DNA of 64,000 bases from Strongylocentrotus purpuratus (taxonomy: Eukaryota; Echinodermata; Echinoidea; Camarodonta; Strongylocentrotidae), in the NCBI RefSeq assembly GCF_000002235.5, contig NW_022145596.1, positions 30,744,640 to 30,808,639 of the forward strand. Reading direction: 5' to 3'. The notes beneath the pieces were generated by a model. It did not search any database. It saw nothing but the letters and a program-made list of their open reading frames with translations, and was not told the DNA's origin. Shown here piece after piece: positions 21,713-32,766 of the stretch. How positions within the stretch are numbered: position 1 is the first letter of the stretch; every line of letters starts with the position of its first letter. Position numbers and translations under genes: made by a program.

Positions 21713-22260
21713 GATAGTTTCTTGGAGGACAGCAGTGACGCGAGACTTAAATAGAAGACTCTTGAACCTTTATGACCTCTAGATACTCTTGGATCTGTCA
21801 AACACCAAGCAAACATCATCAGATTTTCAACCACAGTAGAGCACAACCCTCAATGACTGTACAAGGTTGTTCCAGTGTCTCATGCCTGGCTGACATCTCA
21901 ACTTTTGTCAAATTCTATAAGTCCGCCTTTGACATGGGAGTGCTCGTTTCCAGAATCATCAAAAAGTGCTGTTGGGACTGGTGAAATTAAGCTCTTATGA
22001 CAAAATGTCCTTGACATTGACCTCTCTTGAACTTGCCTGCAGTCCTATTACTCTGTAGTAGATCAACTTTTCATAGACTTTCGTACCCCAACATTAATTG
22101 ACTTCTTCATGGCGGCCATGGTTTGAACTTTCTTGGAACTTGTGTCATAGAATCCACCAGGAAATTTCTTTTGAAACTCATGCATCTGTCTAGTACAGAT
22201 GTCAACTGCTTTATCCACATTCACTGACGTTGGAGCAATGCTGGTCTAAACAAAGCCTAT
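21713..22260 (-). pseudogene. Degenerate multi-copy repeat ORF, 5' part
   Basis: Minus-strand remnants include a block with Val-Asn-Val-Asp-Lys-Ala-Val-Asp-Ile-Cys-Thr-Arg-Gln-Met near 22200 and Leu-Ser-Ser-Lys-Lys-Leu-Ser-Leu-Thr-Val near 21720. The second block is the text expected just before Asn-Lys-Gln-Gln-Leu-Ile-Asp, which reappears at 19500. The RTE LINE therefore landed inside this older ORF. Confidence 0.5.
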
Positions 22261-22794
22261 CAAATTAATAATAATGTGTGCCGTAAAACCACTTCTCACC
22301 GATTTGATGAAAAATGAATTCTTTGATAGCCATTTTTGTTTCTTGACATATGTAGGGTAGGTGTAGGGAATTGGAGACCGTAGGGAATTGGAGACCACCA
22401 AGCTTGAACCCATCACTGTCTGTCCGTGTTGGCTCCAATATTGCTATAGCATTATGTGGCCTTTAACAACACTACTGCATAATTTATATCCAATTCATTT
22501 CGAAGACTACAATGCGTTCTCTCTCCGAGAAAATTGGCAAAATTGACCAAGATAAGCAATTTTGATCGTAAAATTTTGCTTTTTTTTTGGTCAATTACGT
22601 TCACCTGGTTGGAGAATGGCAAATGTAGATTGGTGCTTGTCAAAGGACACAATTGCCAAGACAGTTCCTTCTTACTTATTCACCAATAATCTATCTCTTT
22701 CTCTCCTCCTCTGTCTCCTCCACAATGTCCGCCACTCTAACCACGGATGTTAGAACCATGCTCTAACACTCTCCCTCCCATGCTTCCCTCTTTT

Positions 22795-22830
22795 CTCTTT
22801 CTCTCTCACTCTTTCTCCGTCTCTCTTTCT

Positions 22831-22862
<32 letters not shown>

Positions 22863-22864
22863 TT
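22795..22864 (+). repeat. (TC)n microsatellite
   Basis: Pyrimidine run of mostly TC/TTC units ending CTCTCTCTCTCTCTCTCT. It sits about 45 bp downstream (minus sense) of the exon 4 donor. Confidence 0.95.
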
Positions 22865-22907
22865 AGCTCTTTCATTGTCCCTATATTAACTCATCCATCG
22901 GACTTAC

Positions 22908-23008
22908 CTGGGATACGCCCACTATGAGAACAATGGATGCGATGAGAAGAAAAACAGCGACGATAATATCAATACTGTATGCTGCATAGATCCCATCTAC
23001 AGCCGGTC
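22908..23008 (-). CDS. Gene 1 exon 4, second membrane segment
   Basis: A 101-nt exon, with acceptor ATTCTATAAAG|GA and donor TCCCAG|GTAAGTCC. It enters in phase 1 (the G from exon 3 plus GA makes Gly) and leaves in phase 0. After Pro-Ala-Val-Asp-Gly-Ile-Tyr-Ala-Ala-Tyr-Ser-Ile-Asp it runs into a hydrophobic helix, Ile-Ile-Val-Ala-Val-Phe-Leu-Leu-Ile-Ala-Ser-Ile-Val-Leu, ending Val-Gly-Val-Ser-Gln. Confidence 0.87.
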
Positions 23009-23636
23009 CTTTATAGAATTATCACAAAAGAAAATAAGTAAGAAGAAATACGATAATCATTAACATGAGGAAGGTCCGTCTCTAACCCTTTCGAGACAGT
23101 AAAATTTGAAGGGCTAACGTGATCATTATTTCTTCTTCTAATTTGCAAAAACTTACTATGAAACCGTAAAGATTGAATGCTTGTCTCGAAAGGGTTACAT
23201 TTGAAGAATAGTGAATAAGATGTATCTATGGTATAACGTATCTATAGCAGGGGACACCCCTGTAGAGTGTGGACCGACATCCATGGAGACTGACAGCTCA
23301 CGGAGCGATATCGACGGTCTAGTTACTCTAGTAGACCCTTAGAAGAGTTGTCAAAGGTCCACGAGACCGAATATCAATCTCGTAGGCTGTTGGTTTCGTG
23401 ACCACTGTTATAAAAAAGAATACCATAATGTTCAATCTACCCTCTGTCGTGTGAACAATTTAAACCAACTAACTTACTGAATTCGACTGAAAACTTCACA
23501 GCAGTTTATTATTTTATAGAGTGATATGCCCAATCAAGACATATGAAATGGAGTTCGGTGGAATCTCTTAGTTTCTTTTAACTTTCTCTCGTTCGTTATA
23601 TCACACAATGCCTAACACACTGATTCAAGTACCTAA

Positions 23637-23815
23637 TAAGTGTAATTTTTGTTTTACTTTCTAAAAGGTGCCCCTTCTCCTATCTCATAAGTGCCCCTTT
23701 TCACTTCTTATAAGTGCCCTAATTTAAATCTGAAAGGTGCCCCTTTTACTTTGACAAGTGCCCCGTTTCCTTTGTATTAAATGTCTCGTTCCCTTTTGTG
23801 AGTGAGAGAGTGAAC
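23637..23815. repeat. GTGCCCC minisatellite, short patch
   Basis: About seven degenerate units of the form AAGTGCCCCTTTT plus an AT-rich spacer, the same motif as the long array at 25440-26720. It abuts the donor side of exon 3. Confidence 0.85.
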
Positions 23816-23827
23816 TGGGTGTATTAC

Positions 23828-23903
23828 CTGTATAACCGCTGAAGATGCTTACGGCCTGAGCCAAGTTCCAGGACCATACCGCTAAATAGATGCAGCTGGT
23901 AAT
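23828..23903 (-). CDS. Gene 1 exon 3
   Basis: A 76-nt exon with acceptor TTATTCAATCACAG|ATT and donor TATACAG|GTAATAC; it enters in phase 0 and leaves in phase 1. It encodes Ile-Thr-Ser-Cys-Ile-Tyr-Leu-Ala-Val-Trp-Ser-Trp-Asn-Leu-Ala-Gln-Ala-Val-Ser-Ile plus Phe-Ser-Gly-Tyr-Thr, the loop between the first and second membrane segments. Its Trp-x-Trp pair and clean phase make it a good exon. Confidence 0.85.
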
Positions 23904-24189
23904 CTGTGATTGAATAAATAGAAACATGAAGAATGTAAAGTTCGGGAATCATCTGCTTTATTCCCGAGTAAAACAACCAATGAGGAAATAGATATAAAAA
24001 TAACAAATGGTAAACAACATGTATAGGCCAATGTAACACGGACCCGGAGTGTTTTTACATACTATATATTAGATATTTCAAACGGAGCAAATTAGCTAAT
24101 TTGTTGGCATATGTTCATTCGAGGACATGTATATATTCCTCCGTAGATCATTTCAGTTACTTCTTACAGTCAAGTGCTGCAATGTTATC

Positions 24190-24480
24190 AGGTGTGGTCA
24201 GGAGCGGATCCAGCCGGCGGCAGGCGAGGGGGCCAAAGAGCGGGCCCCATTAGTGAGACAATATTTTAGCGGCAAAACAGCCAGCCGGTGAATAAGCGGG
24301 GGGGGGCTAAGGAGCACTAATTTTGTTTCGGGGGCCATCGAAAATTTGAAAAATCGCACCTCCTTTGAGCGCCAGGGGCGGGGGCCCATCTAAAACAAAA
24401 GGTAAAATTAAAGTGTTTTTAACTGTATTTTTACCCAGGGGAGGGGCCCTGGCCCCCGTCCCTCTGGATCCGCCACAGAG
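24190..24480. mobile_element. MITE with GGCGGATCCAG ends
   Basis: The left end AGCGGATCCAGCCGGC and right end GTCCCTCTGGATCCGCCACA are inverted relative to each other. The inside is rich in GGGGGCC tracts and non-coding. The same terminal text starts another element at 29853 (CAGTGGCGGATCCA). Confidence 0.7.
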
Positions 24481-24602
24481 TGTGGTCTCAGCAAGGCGCG
24501 GTGTGACTTTTGCGGTATTTCAAATATTATTCTAAAAATGAGACTCAGTGTAAAGGCAGAGTAAATCACCAACATCGCTACCACTGCCGGCACCACTGCT
24601 GT

Positions 24603-25245
24603 AATTTATTTTTTAGCTCATCCGGCCCGCAGGGCCCGATGAGCTTATGCCATGGCGTGGCGTCCATCGTCCGTCCGTCCGTCCACAGTTTTCAAAATGC
24701 TTCTTCTTCGTTATTTTTCAACCGATTTTGATTCTGACTGTTTCATTTGATAGGGTTAGGAGGGGATTTAAAACTTCTACACAGAATCGTGAAATTCATT
24801 ATCTATGGTAATTTATGCAAATTTATTCAAAAAATAACAAAAATTACTTTTTCTCCCTCATTTCTTGACCGATTTTGATTTGGTTTGCCTTATCTGGTAG
24901 AGCTAAATTTGGAACCCTAAACTTCTACACAGAATTTTGAGATTTTGCTCCATTGATTATTTTTGGTACTTTATGCAAATCTGTTCCAAAAATAATAAAA
25001 AAATTACAAAAAATGCTTCTTCTCCTTCATATTTTGACCGATTTTGATTGATTTGCTTTATATTATAGAGCTAACTTTGGTACACTAAAACCTCTACACA
25101 GAATTTTGAAATTTTTCTCCATTAATTAATTATGGTAATTTATGCATTTTTTTTCCAGAAAAAACAAAAATTGCTTCTTCTCCCTCATTTCTTGACCGAT
25201 TTTGATTTGGTTTGCTTTATCTGGTAGACCTTTATTTGGTTTACT
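24603..25245 (+). mobile_element. Minisatellite-bearing MITE, 3' truncated
   Basis: Begins TTTAGCTCATCCGG with a partial inverted repeat ending CCCGATGAGCTTATG, then GTCCGTCCGTCCGTCC. Units of about 150 bp follow, each with CTCATTTCTTGACCGATTTT, a Gly/Leu-less AT-rich spacer and ACTTCTACACAGAATTTTG. The expected right terminus is missing after 25245. No protein-coding content. Confidence 0.75.
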
Positions 25246-25439
25246 AAATGAAATTGTGTCCCTTCCAGAGCATCAAAGTTTTATTTTTTGACCAGTTCAA
25301 AAGTGTACCACATAAAATGTACGATATTTGTTGTTGCGAGATGCGGATGAGCGCTATGTCATTGACGTTCTGGTTGATTACGCCATCTTTCGGTGCAGAC
25401 GTAGACCGAATTAGAGGCGGCGCTCCCGGGGGATGGGGG

Positions 25440-26720
25440 GGGGGCACAGTGCCCCAAATTTTCAAGTACCCCGAAAGGGCCCCTTTTACTTTGATAAGTG
25501 CCCCTATTAATTTTTAAAAGTGCCCCTTCCCCTTTCCACCTCTGATAAGTGCCCCTTTTATTTTGACACGTACCCCTTTTCCTTTGACAAGTTCACATTT
25601 TCCTTTGCAATAAGTGTCCGGTTTCCATTTTTAAAATTCTAGTAAGTTCCCCTTTTCAGGTACAAGAAGCACCTCTTTTAACTTTTGATAAGCGCCCCTT
25701 CCCCTCTAATACTTGACCTATTAAAATCTGAGAGGTTCCCCTTTTGCTTTGACAAGTTCTCCTTTTACTTTGTAAAAAGTGTCCCTTCCCCTTTTAATAA
25801 CTACCCCTTTTTAACTTGGATAACCGCACCTTATATTTTCACATGTGCCCCTTCCTTTTAATAAGTGCCTCCTTTTCCTTATAAGTGCCCCCATTTAAAA
25901 AAGTGTCCCTTTCTTTTCTCCAAGGACCCTTTTCTTCTATGAAAATAGTTCCCTTTCATTCTCATAAGTGCCTCTTTAAATCTCTTGAAAATGACCCTAT
26001 TCCATTCTGAGAGATACTCGTTTTACTTTGACAAGTGCCCCCTCCCCTCCTGATAAGTGCTTTTTTAATCTTATATAAATGCCCCTTTTGTTTTGACACG
26101 TCCCCCTTGTCCTTCCTAATAAATGCTCTTGTTCCTTCTTATAAGTGCCCCTTCTCATAATTACCCCCATTTTCATCTTCGATTAGTGCCCCGTTTATTA
26201 TAACATGTGCCTCTTTTTCGTTTTAATAAGAGCCACTTCCCCCTTCTCATAAAAGCCTCTTTCACCTCCGATAAATGCCCCTATTAAAATCTGATCGGTG
26301 CCCCTTTTCTGTCAACAAATGCACATTCGCCTTTATCATAAGTGCCCCTTTTTCATTTTCATAAGTGTCCAATTTCACCTCTGATAATTACCCTTTTAAA
26401 CATGATATGTGCCCCTTTTTCCTTTCAAATAAGGAACCTATCCCTTTTTCATAAATGCCCCTTTTCACTTCTTTTAAATGCCCCTATCAAAATCTGACCG
26501 GTGCCTTATTTCCGTCGACAAATGCCCATTTCCCATTCTTATAAAATCCCTTTTCTATCCTGGTGCGTGCCTCTTTTTTAGGTGTAAGAAGTGCCCCATT
26601 TTCACCTCTGATAATTAGCCTTTGTACTTTGACACGTGCTCCTTTTCTTTTCTTATACGTGTCTTAACCCTTTCGAAAAGTGTCTCCTTTTCCTCTCATC
26701 ATTAAACGTGCCCCTAATTT
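25440..26720. repeat. Long degenerate GTGCCCC array
   Basis: About 1.3 kb made of dozens of loose units AAGTGCCCCTTTT plus 10-20 bases of AT-rich filler (often CTTTTGAT or TCTGATA). Unit length varies from roughly 20 to 35 bp. It starts after a CTCCCGGGGGATGGGGGGGGGG head typical of a MITE edge (25410-25445). Confidence 0.9.
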
Positions 26721-27144
26721 CAAGCGACTAAGAGCAATTCCCCCAAAGCTCGCTCGCTACGCTCGATCGTAGTTATAGCCTAGATGTTATCATTATGTTA
26801 CTTATCAAAGGTCTTTTTTATTCCGTTATGAGAATGTGCTTATAACCCTATCAGGATTGGGTTTTCCTCTTGATAAGATGTTATTTTTCGCACTGCGACC
26901 TCACAAATCTTAAAAAATTTTCTCGCTCGCAAATGAATTTTCAGACCATCATACCCAACTGTAAAGTATGATGCTTAAGCAATATCTTATATGATGTAAA
27001 CAGAGAAACAAATATTGAAATCATCCCTGATAACGTAATCACAATATAAGGGTATATAGTATGCCAATATCTAAAATATTGTATATTTTCGCTTTGAAGA
27101 TTTCTCTTTGAAGATGCCCTATTTTCCAGAAAGTGTTTTTTTTT

Positions 27145-27272
27145 TGGTGACCCCCCTGTTACACCCACAAATGTAATAACGCCCACAAATGTAATAACAC
27201 TTTACCCACAAATGTAATAATTTTCACCCACAAATGTAATAATGACTTTACCCACAAATGTAATAAATTTGA
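27145..27272 (+). repeat. Short tandem array of ACCCACAAATGTAATAA
   Basis: Five copies of CCCACAAATGTAATAA with spacers of 2-12 bases. Downstream, 27300-27720 contains two related copies of CAGACCCGGTTATT and two of CTCGCCGCTWCGCGGCTCG. The segment ends with AAGCTAGATCCGCCCCTG at 27760, a MITE-like terminus. Confidence 0.85.
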
Positions 27273-27779
27273 AAGGATATTTTGTCGAATTTGTTCAAAA
27301 CTAAAACCCTGTAATAAAGGTTGGGTATAGCGCGCAGTCTTTACTCCAGACCCGGTTATTTCAAAAATTTAAAAAATCTTCAAAATTAAGACCCCATAAT
27401 CCTTTTCCTGTGGAATAACATAAGAATCGAGCGTAGTCTTTCTTCCAGACCCGGTTATTCAAAAGTAAAAAAAACGAAAAAGTGCCAAGTGAAAATGTGA
27501 TGTGCATAGAAAATGCTATCATGTGTCCAGACCTACACAGTATTAGAAGATGTCAGTAGATGCCAGGAAAACATCACTAACGGGGGTTCAAAATAGCACC
27601 CAAAAAAAAATCGTCTCGCCGCTTCGCGGCTCGTAGACAATGTAAACATCACTTACGGGGGTTCAAAATAGCAACAACAAAAATCGCCTCGCCGCTACGC
27701 GGCTCGTGGACAATGCTCTGCATCGCATTTGGGTTACCCCCTCCCACCCTTAGCAAAAAGCTAGATCCGCCCCTGTGTT

Positions 27780-28600
27780 TTGGAAGGATATGGTAAAGAC
27801 TTAAAGTAAAGCAAGAATGTAATTAAGGTTGCTCCGAATAATGAGGGGGACATTATGTGCAGAACGGGAAGAAATGAAGAGAATGTCATCACGGGGATAA
27901 AAGTCAATAACAGCTATGTAACAAATACATTTCTAAGAGGGAAATTGCCGACTTAAATAAATGATAATGATGAAATACCAAGGAATTTAGGAGTTTCAAG
28001 GGTACCAATTCAATGGAAATTTGTATTAAAATAAGAGCCCCCGTCAGCACTAAAAGAGCCGTGAGAAGGCTCACGGGGGCTCTTTTTTTTGGAAGAGCCC
28101 CCGTGGACAAAAAATTAATTTGAGCCCTGGCTTTCACGTAACATGATCTCTTTGAAGGCGCGTAGACAATATTATTGTACAGGAATGAAAATTGCTATAA
28201 ATCGCATTGTTTAAATAATGTAAACATTTTTTTTTAAAGAAGATAATTTTTTCTCGATAGGCCTATATCTATATAATTGTACTTTCCTAACAACTTTTAC
28301 AATTTGTATTTTGTGTACTTTCCTAAAAACAATACATTTAACTTATTACCATGTGAATATTGTAAATCGATGATGTACTTCTATTATCTGTTATCACTCT
28401 AAATTTCAGTTTTTAATTTGAAATATAATCGTTGAAATTTCTCGTCTTGTCTTTAGATGTTTACAATGGTTTTTAATAATCACTAAACTCCTGACGTAAT
28501 TTGAACAACCCATTTGTTCTGAAACTCATATTTGAACTCTTGGGTTATCTGCTTATATATGTATATATTATATTTTAGTTTTAATTTATGCCAAATATGT
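27780..28600. other. Intronic sequence, no gene
   Basis: AT-rich, no coding signal. It holds an imperfect hairpin at 28044-28084 (AGAGCC-GTGAG with CTCAC-GGCTCT around AAGG) beside two AAGAGCCCCCGT direct copies, and an (AT)n run at 28615-28632 just downstream. Confidence 0.5.
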
Positions 28601-29163
28601 TCATTGTAATTGATATATATATATATATATATTGTAATTTTGCATGTTTTTATCTGTGGTCAATAACGCAATTCAGCCATCAACGGCTGCGAAGATATAT
28701 TTTGATAAACCTTGAATTGAACTTGAATTGAATGACCAGGTGAAGAGAGTGAGACATACAATCATGATTCATATTTTGAGAAGGTAGGCGGTAAGTATAA
28801 AGAGGGGGATGTAAGTATGAGAAAGAGAGAGAGAGAGTTCCCAAACACACGAATATGATCGATGGGTTTGCATATTTTTGTATAGATGGTACCAGCAAAC
28901 CAGGAAGATAGCTAAGCATTCAGCTCCACAGCACTACAAAGTTTGTCATCAAACTTTATCTACATTTCCTTTTTACTTGATAAATATTGTTTTGTTTGTT
29001 AGTTCTCCAATCAAATGTTGACATTCAACAACCTAATTAAATTACATTTGAGATATCTGTAGATTATTTTGTAGGGGTACACATATTATTTTGACAACAG
29101 GATCAGCAGAATAACACATATGTTCGCCAATACAATACACTTTTAGTTAACACAGATTCTTAC

Positions 29164-29222
29164 GAAAGCAGCGGAGGCCATGACGACAATAAAGACTGCA
29201 ACGATAATTCGAATGAAAATAT
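29164..29222 (-). CDS. Gene 1 exon 2, first membrane segment
   Basis: A 59-nt exon with acceptor CTTGTCAAG|AT and donor GCTTTC|GTAAGA; it enters in phase 1 and leaves in phase 0. With the A from exon 1 it begins Asn, then Ile-Phe-Ile-Arg-Ile-Ile-Val-Ala-Val-Phe-Ile-Val-Val-Met-Ala-Ser-Ala-Ala-Phe. The resulting Tyr-Ser-Leu-Val-Asn-Ile junction resembles the Tyr-Met-Val-Val-Asn-Leu start of TM1 in LAPTM4 proteins. The acceptor lacks a strong pyrimidine tract, so this border is the least certain. Confidence 0.72.
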
Positions 29223-29299
29223 CTTGACAAGTTCGAAGCCGTTGTCATTGAAATTTATAGGTTATGTTGTACTAGGACCGTCTCATTTTCCTGTGAATC

Positions 29300-29452
29300 T
29301 CAGAGGTAACAATGTGAGAGGTAAACATGTCAAAGGCAAAAATGTCAGAGGTAAAAATGTCAGAGGTAAAAATGCCAGCAGAAAAAATATCAAAGGAAAA
29401 AATGTCTGAGGTAAAAAATTGTTAGAGGAAAAAAATGTCAGAGATAATAATG
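29300..29452 (+). repeat. 15-bp tandem repeat (GTCAGAGGTAAAAAT)
   Basis: About ten decaying 15-bp units. In one plus-strand frame (29224-29409) they read as Val-Arg-Gly-Lys-Asn pentapeptide repeats, but that ORF also covers gene 1 exon 2 antisense. I treat it as a minisatellite rather than a gene. Confidence 0.85.
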
Positions 29453-29852
29453 TATCCATTAATCGTCGCTGCTTTGTTTTTTCTTTCTTTAACTTTTTTT
29501 TTTACCTTTTGGCCCAAAATTGTGACTTTTGCTTGACTATTTGACATTAAATGGAGAATTCTCTTTTAATTGGTTGATTTGATATTATCAATATCATTTA
29601 TTGTTAGTGCTATGTTTTTTGTTGTTGCAAAGGTTAAACAAATTTGGAGGCTCGTTACTCCGAATGTTCGTAATGCCGAAGGTTCATAAATCCAAAGAAT
29701 GAAATAGAACCCTATATCGTTTTCGGAATTATGAACCTTCGGAATTATGTGTCAAATCATCATAGTTATGAAGCCATTTTCGTTTTACGAAATATGAAAG
29801 TACTGCTATGGGAGATTGTTTTCCGGATAAATAAGCCTTGGAAACATGAGTA

Positions 29853-30300
29853 CCCAGTGGCGGATCCAAGGGGGGTGGCCGAAACGGCCGCGGCCCCCCC
29901 TATTGGCGGCGCCAAAAAAAGAGGAAGGAAAAAAAGGAGAAAAAGAAGAAGAAAAAAAATGAGAAGAGAAGAGAAAGAAAAGAAAGAGAGAGAGAGACAG
30001 AGAAAGAGAAAAGAGAAAGAAGAGAGCTAGAAGCCGGGTGAGAAAGGAAGAAAGACAAGGAAATGACACTTAGTGACAGTAACGACGAAAACGGGGAAAA
30101 CTTGGGGGGAAGGGGGGGGGGGTATGTGCGTGTGAAATGCGCGCGCATGGAGGGGGGGGGGCTAGTTTTTAGGTTGTGCAAAACTGAGTCGGAATTCAGC
30201 TTATTTTCAAAAAATTATAAGCATGCTTGTAATATTTTAAGCCGTAGTGCCTAAAAAGGTTGGTAAAAAATACTTCTGAAAAGGTCGCGCCCGGCCCCTC
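29853..30300. mobile_element. GGCGGATCC-ended element with purine-rich tract, partial
   Basis: Starts CAGTGGCGGATCCAAGG, followed by a GGCCGCGGCC block. Then comes about 110 bp of nearly pure purine (29920-30035, GAAA/GAGA), then G tracts at 30107-30121 and 30153-30162. The right terminus is unclear. Long ORFs in this tract are artefacts of base composition. Confidence 0.5.
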
Positions 30301-30595
30301 CATAGAGCGGCAGTATGGTGATCAGAACATTTTGGGTTATTCCAGAAGTCTTGGGAGCCTTTATTGAAGAGGGGGCCTGCCATATACGTCAATGGCAGTG
30401 ACGGTAACGATAGATGGGGGAATAAGGAGGAAAGGGTGCACATAATTGAGAACTGCAAGCGTATTGGGGATGACCATCTTATCATTTTAGGTTGTGCAAT
30501 CTGGATCAGAATCCAGCATAATATTATTTGTTTAAAATTCATGTAAAGGCACTCATGATATATCTTTTGTATTCATTGGATAACAAATTTCAAAG

Positions 30596-31104
30596 TTAAA
30601 GGTAATACAAAGTTTTGGTATTGGATCATGAATTTGGTTCAAATGAACATATTGGAAGCATATATGCGATCCTACAATATTCAGTGCTCGTTGTCTTGGT
30701 TAAAATCTAAGTCTAAAGTTATGAAATTGTAAATAATAAACTCTTTATGTTGTATAGCTCCCTCTCAAGGTCAAGATATTAATTAAGCTTTAAAACAATG
30801 TTTCTTGTCTAAAATCGACCAATTAGCTATTCCCGTTTATATACAACTACATATTCTGAAATTGTCATGGTCGCAGCTACCATTGTACAAACGTAGGCGC
30901 AATTTGAAATTTATCCAAATTTACCGGGAGCATCGGTAAATTTTTATGTTCAATTTTTCTCAAAAGCAGAAGTGTTTTAGGGGCTAAATTTTCTAGTGCT
31001 TATTCTACATCCACATGGGCATCCAAACATATTAAAATTGTAAAGAATCACTATCCACCAAATTTTCAAAATTTCCCAAAACTTTGTATTTCCGGTACCT
31101 TTAA
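30596..31104. mobile_element. TTAA MITE family F3, copy a
   Basis: 509 bp from TTAAAGGTAATACAAAGT to ACTTTGTATTTCCGGTACCTTTAA, with TTAA at both borders. The full length is matched in inverted orientation by 32767-33278. Non-coding. Confidence 0.88.
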
Positions 31105-31144
31105 AGTGACGGTGACGTGGCGTGAGCCTGCCCCCTTTCCAAAG

Positions 31145-31307
31145 CCTGTGCCCGCTGGTAGTTACCGGTACGGTGCTTCTAATATGACCTTGTCGGTATT
31201 GGGATCTTGAATTAATTAAATAACGGTCTGTGCGATTTTCAAATTTCCGCCCCCCCCCCCCCCCCCCCCCCATCCCCCTATTGGAAAATCCTTGATACGC
31301 GCCTGGA
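31145..31307. repeat. Repeat pair with 36362-36500
   Basis: Shared blocks: GTACCGGTACGGTGCTT, ATAACGGTCTGYGCGATTTT, a poly-C run, and CTATTGGAAAATCCTKGAT. It looks like the right end of a MITE family. The poly-C at 31250-31270 separates it from CATCCCCC. Confidence 0.7.
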
Positions 31308-31681
31308 TAAATGGTTTCCTGTGCTATAATATGTCAACTACCATTACATTAAAAAAAAAAATTAAGCATTATAAACAAGTTCGTATTTGGAAAATCTACC
31401 CTCTAAAAACCCTTAAATGGCCTACGCACACGGTAAAAGAATGTACATGTACTTTATAGGGTACTTTCCAGGGAGACAATAGCAGCCAGGGGCGTAAATC
31501 CGTACCGAGGAGTGGGGGGATGATCGGCGATAGCCATCACATACCAGCACGAGCACACGCCCACACTAATTTACGCAAGCGCGCGCGATCGCGCACGCAC
31601 AAACACACAACACACTCACGCACACACGCACACAAACACCCACACACACACGCACACACACAAACGTACAAACAATAAACA

Positions 31682-32210
31682 CTATTAGAGAAAGAAGACG
31701 ATTCGTTGTACCGTTCTCGACTCTTTATCCTCGTCTGAATTCAGCCCCCCCCCCCCCCCCTCTCCCGCGCGAAGCGCGGAAGCTTTTACGTTTCATAAAA
31801 TCATTAGAGATATAAGACGATTCGTTGTACCGTTCTCGACTCTTTATCCTCGTCTGAATTCAGTCCCCCCCCCCCCCCCCCCCCCTCCCCCCTCCCGCGC
31901 GAAGCGCGGAAGCTTTTACGTTTCATTAAATCATTAGAGAAAGAAGACGATTCGTTGTTCCGTTCTCGACTTTTAATCCTCATCTGAATTCATTTTTCCC
32001 TCCCCCCTCCCTACCGCGCGAAGCGCGGAAGCTATTACGTTTCATTAAATTATTAGAGAAAGAAGACGATTTGTTGTTCCGTTCTCGCCTCTTAATCCTC
32101 GTGTGAATTCAGTTCCCCCCCTCCCCTCCCGCGCGAAGCGCGGAAGCTTTTACGTTTCATTAAATCATTAGAGAAAGAAGACGATTGGTTGAACCATTCT
32201 CGACTCTTAA
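31682..32210 (+). repeat. ~118-bp tandem repeat, 4.5 units
   Basis: Units start near 31684, 31802, 31930, 32048 and 32163. Each has AGAGAAAGAAGACGATTCGT, CGTTCTCGACTCTT, a poly-C run of variable length and CGCGCGAAGCGCGGAAGC (a small palindrome). The units differ mostly in poly-C length. Confidence 0.92.
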
Positions 32211-32766
32211 TTTCTTTAAAAAGGGGGTGGGTTTTTTTTCTCTCTCTCTTTGGACTCCTGAGAAATGTAAAAAGGAGGTTATAAAATATCTTGAATATCA
32301 TAGAAAAATTGATCAAATCCCGGGATCAAATTCCTGAAATTCCTGCTAGCTTTGAAAGCTCATTCAGGATTATTTCATTTTGAAAGGTAAAAGCATTGGC
32401 CCCCAGTCCCCCTCGATCGACTAGAGCTCACCTGGGGGGGGGTGGTCATTTAGTAGTGTTCCGGATTCGGGGGGGGGGTCTCCAAGGCAGGAAAAGCCAG
32501 CGAAAAGCCGGCGAAAGGGGGATTCAGAAATGTTGGCAGTCCTGAGATAGGGTGGGGGGTGCTTTCAAAGGGAGGGAACGAGCATACGCGTACCCTAAAT
32601 AACACTAAGTGGGGGGGGGGCGGAGCCGGGCATCTACTGTACATGATTGCACTTTTTAAGCGCTCGCGCGCTGGCGCATTTTACGTCTGGGCTAAACCTT
32701 GCAAAATAACGAAAAATTATTCTGAAGTTTATGAAGTGCTTGTTCGCGCACGTCGCGCAACTACTC

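Noticed and set aside
28044..28090. Hairpin followed by T run, like a bacterial terminator
   Set aside because: The context is clearly eukaryotic and intronic; the T run and hairpin lie among transposon remnants.
29224..29409. Plus ORF with Val-Arg-Gly-Lys-Asn repeats
   Set aside because: The repeat is a 15-bp minisatellite with decaying units; the opposite strand next to it holds a well-supported exon.
29731..30181. Lys/Arg/Glu-rich ORF (plus) and Ser/Leu/Phe-rich ORFs (minus)
   Set aside because: They are translations of a purine tract (GAAA/GAGA) and reflect composition only.
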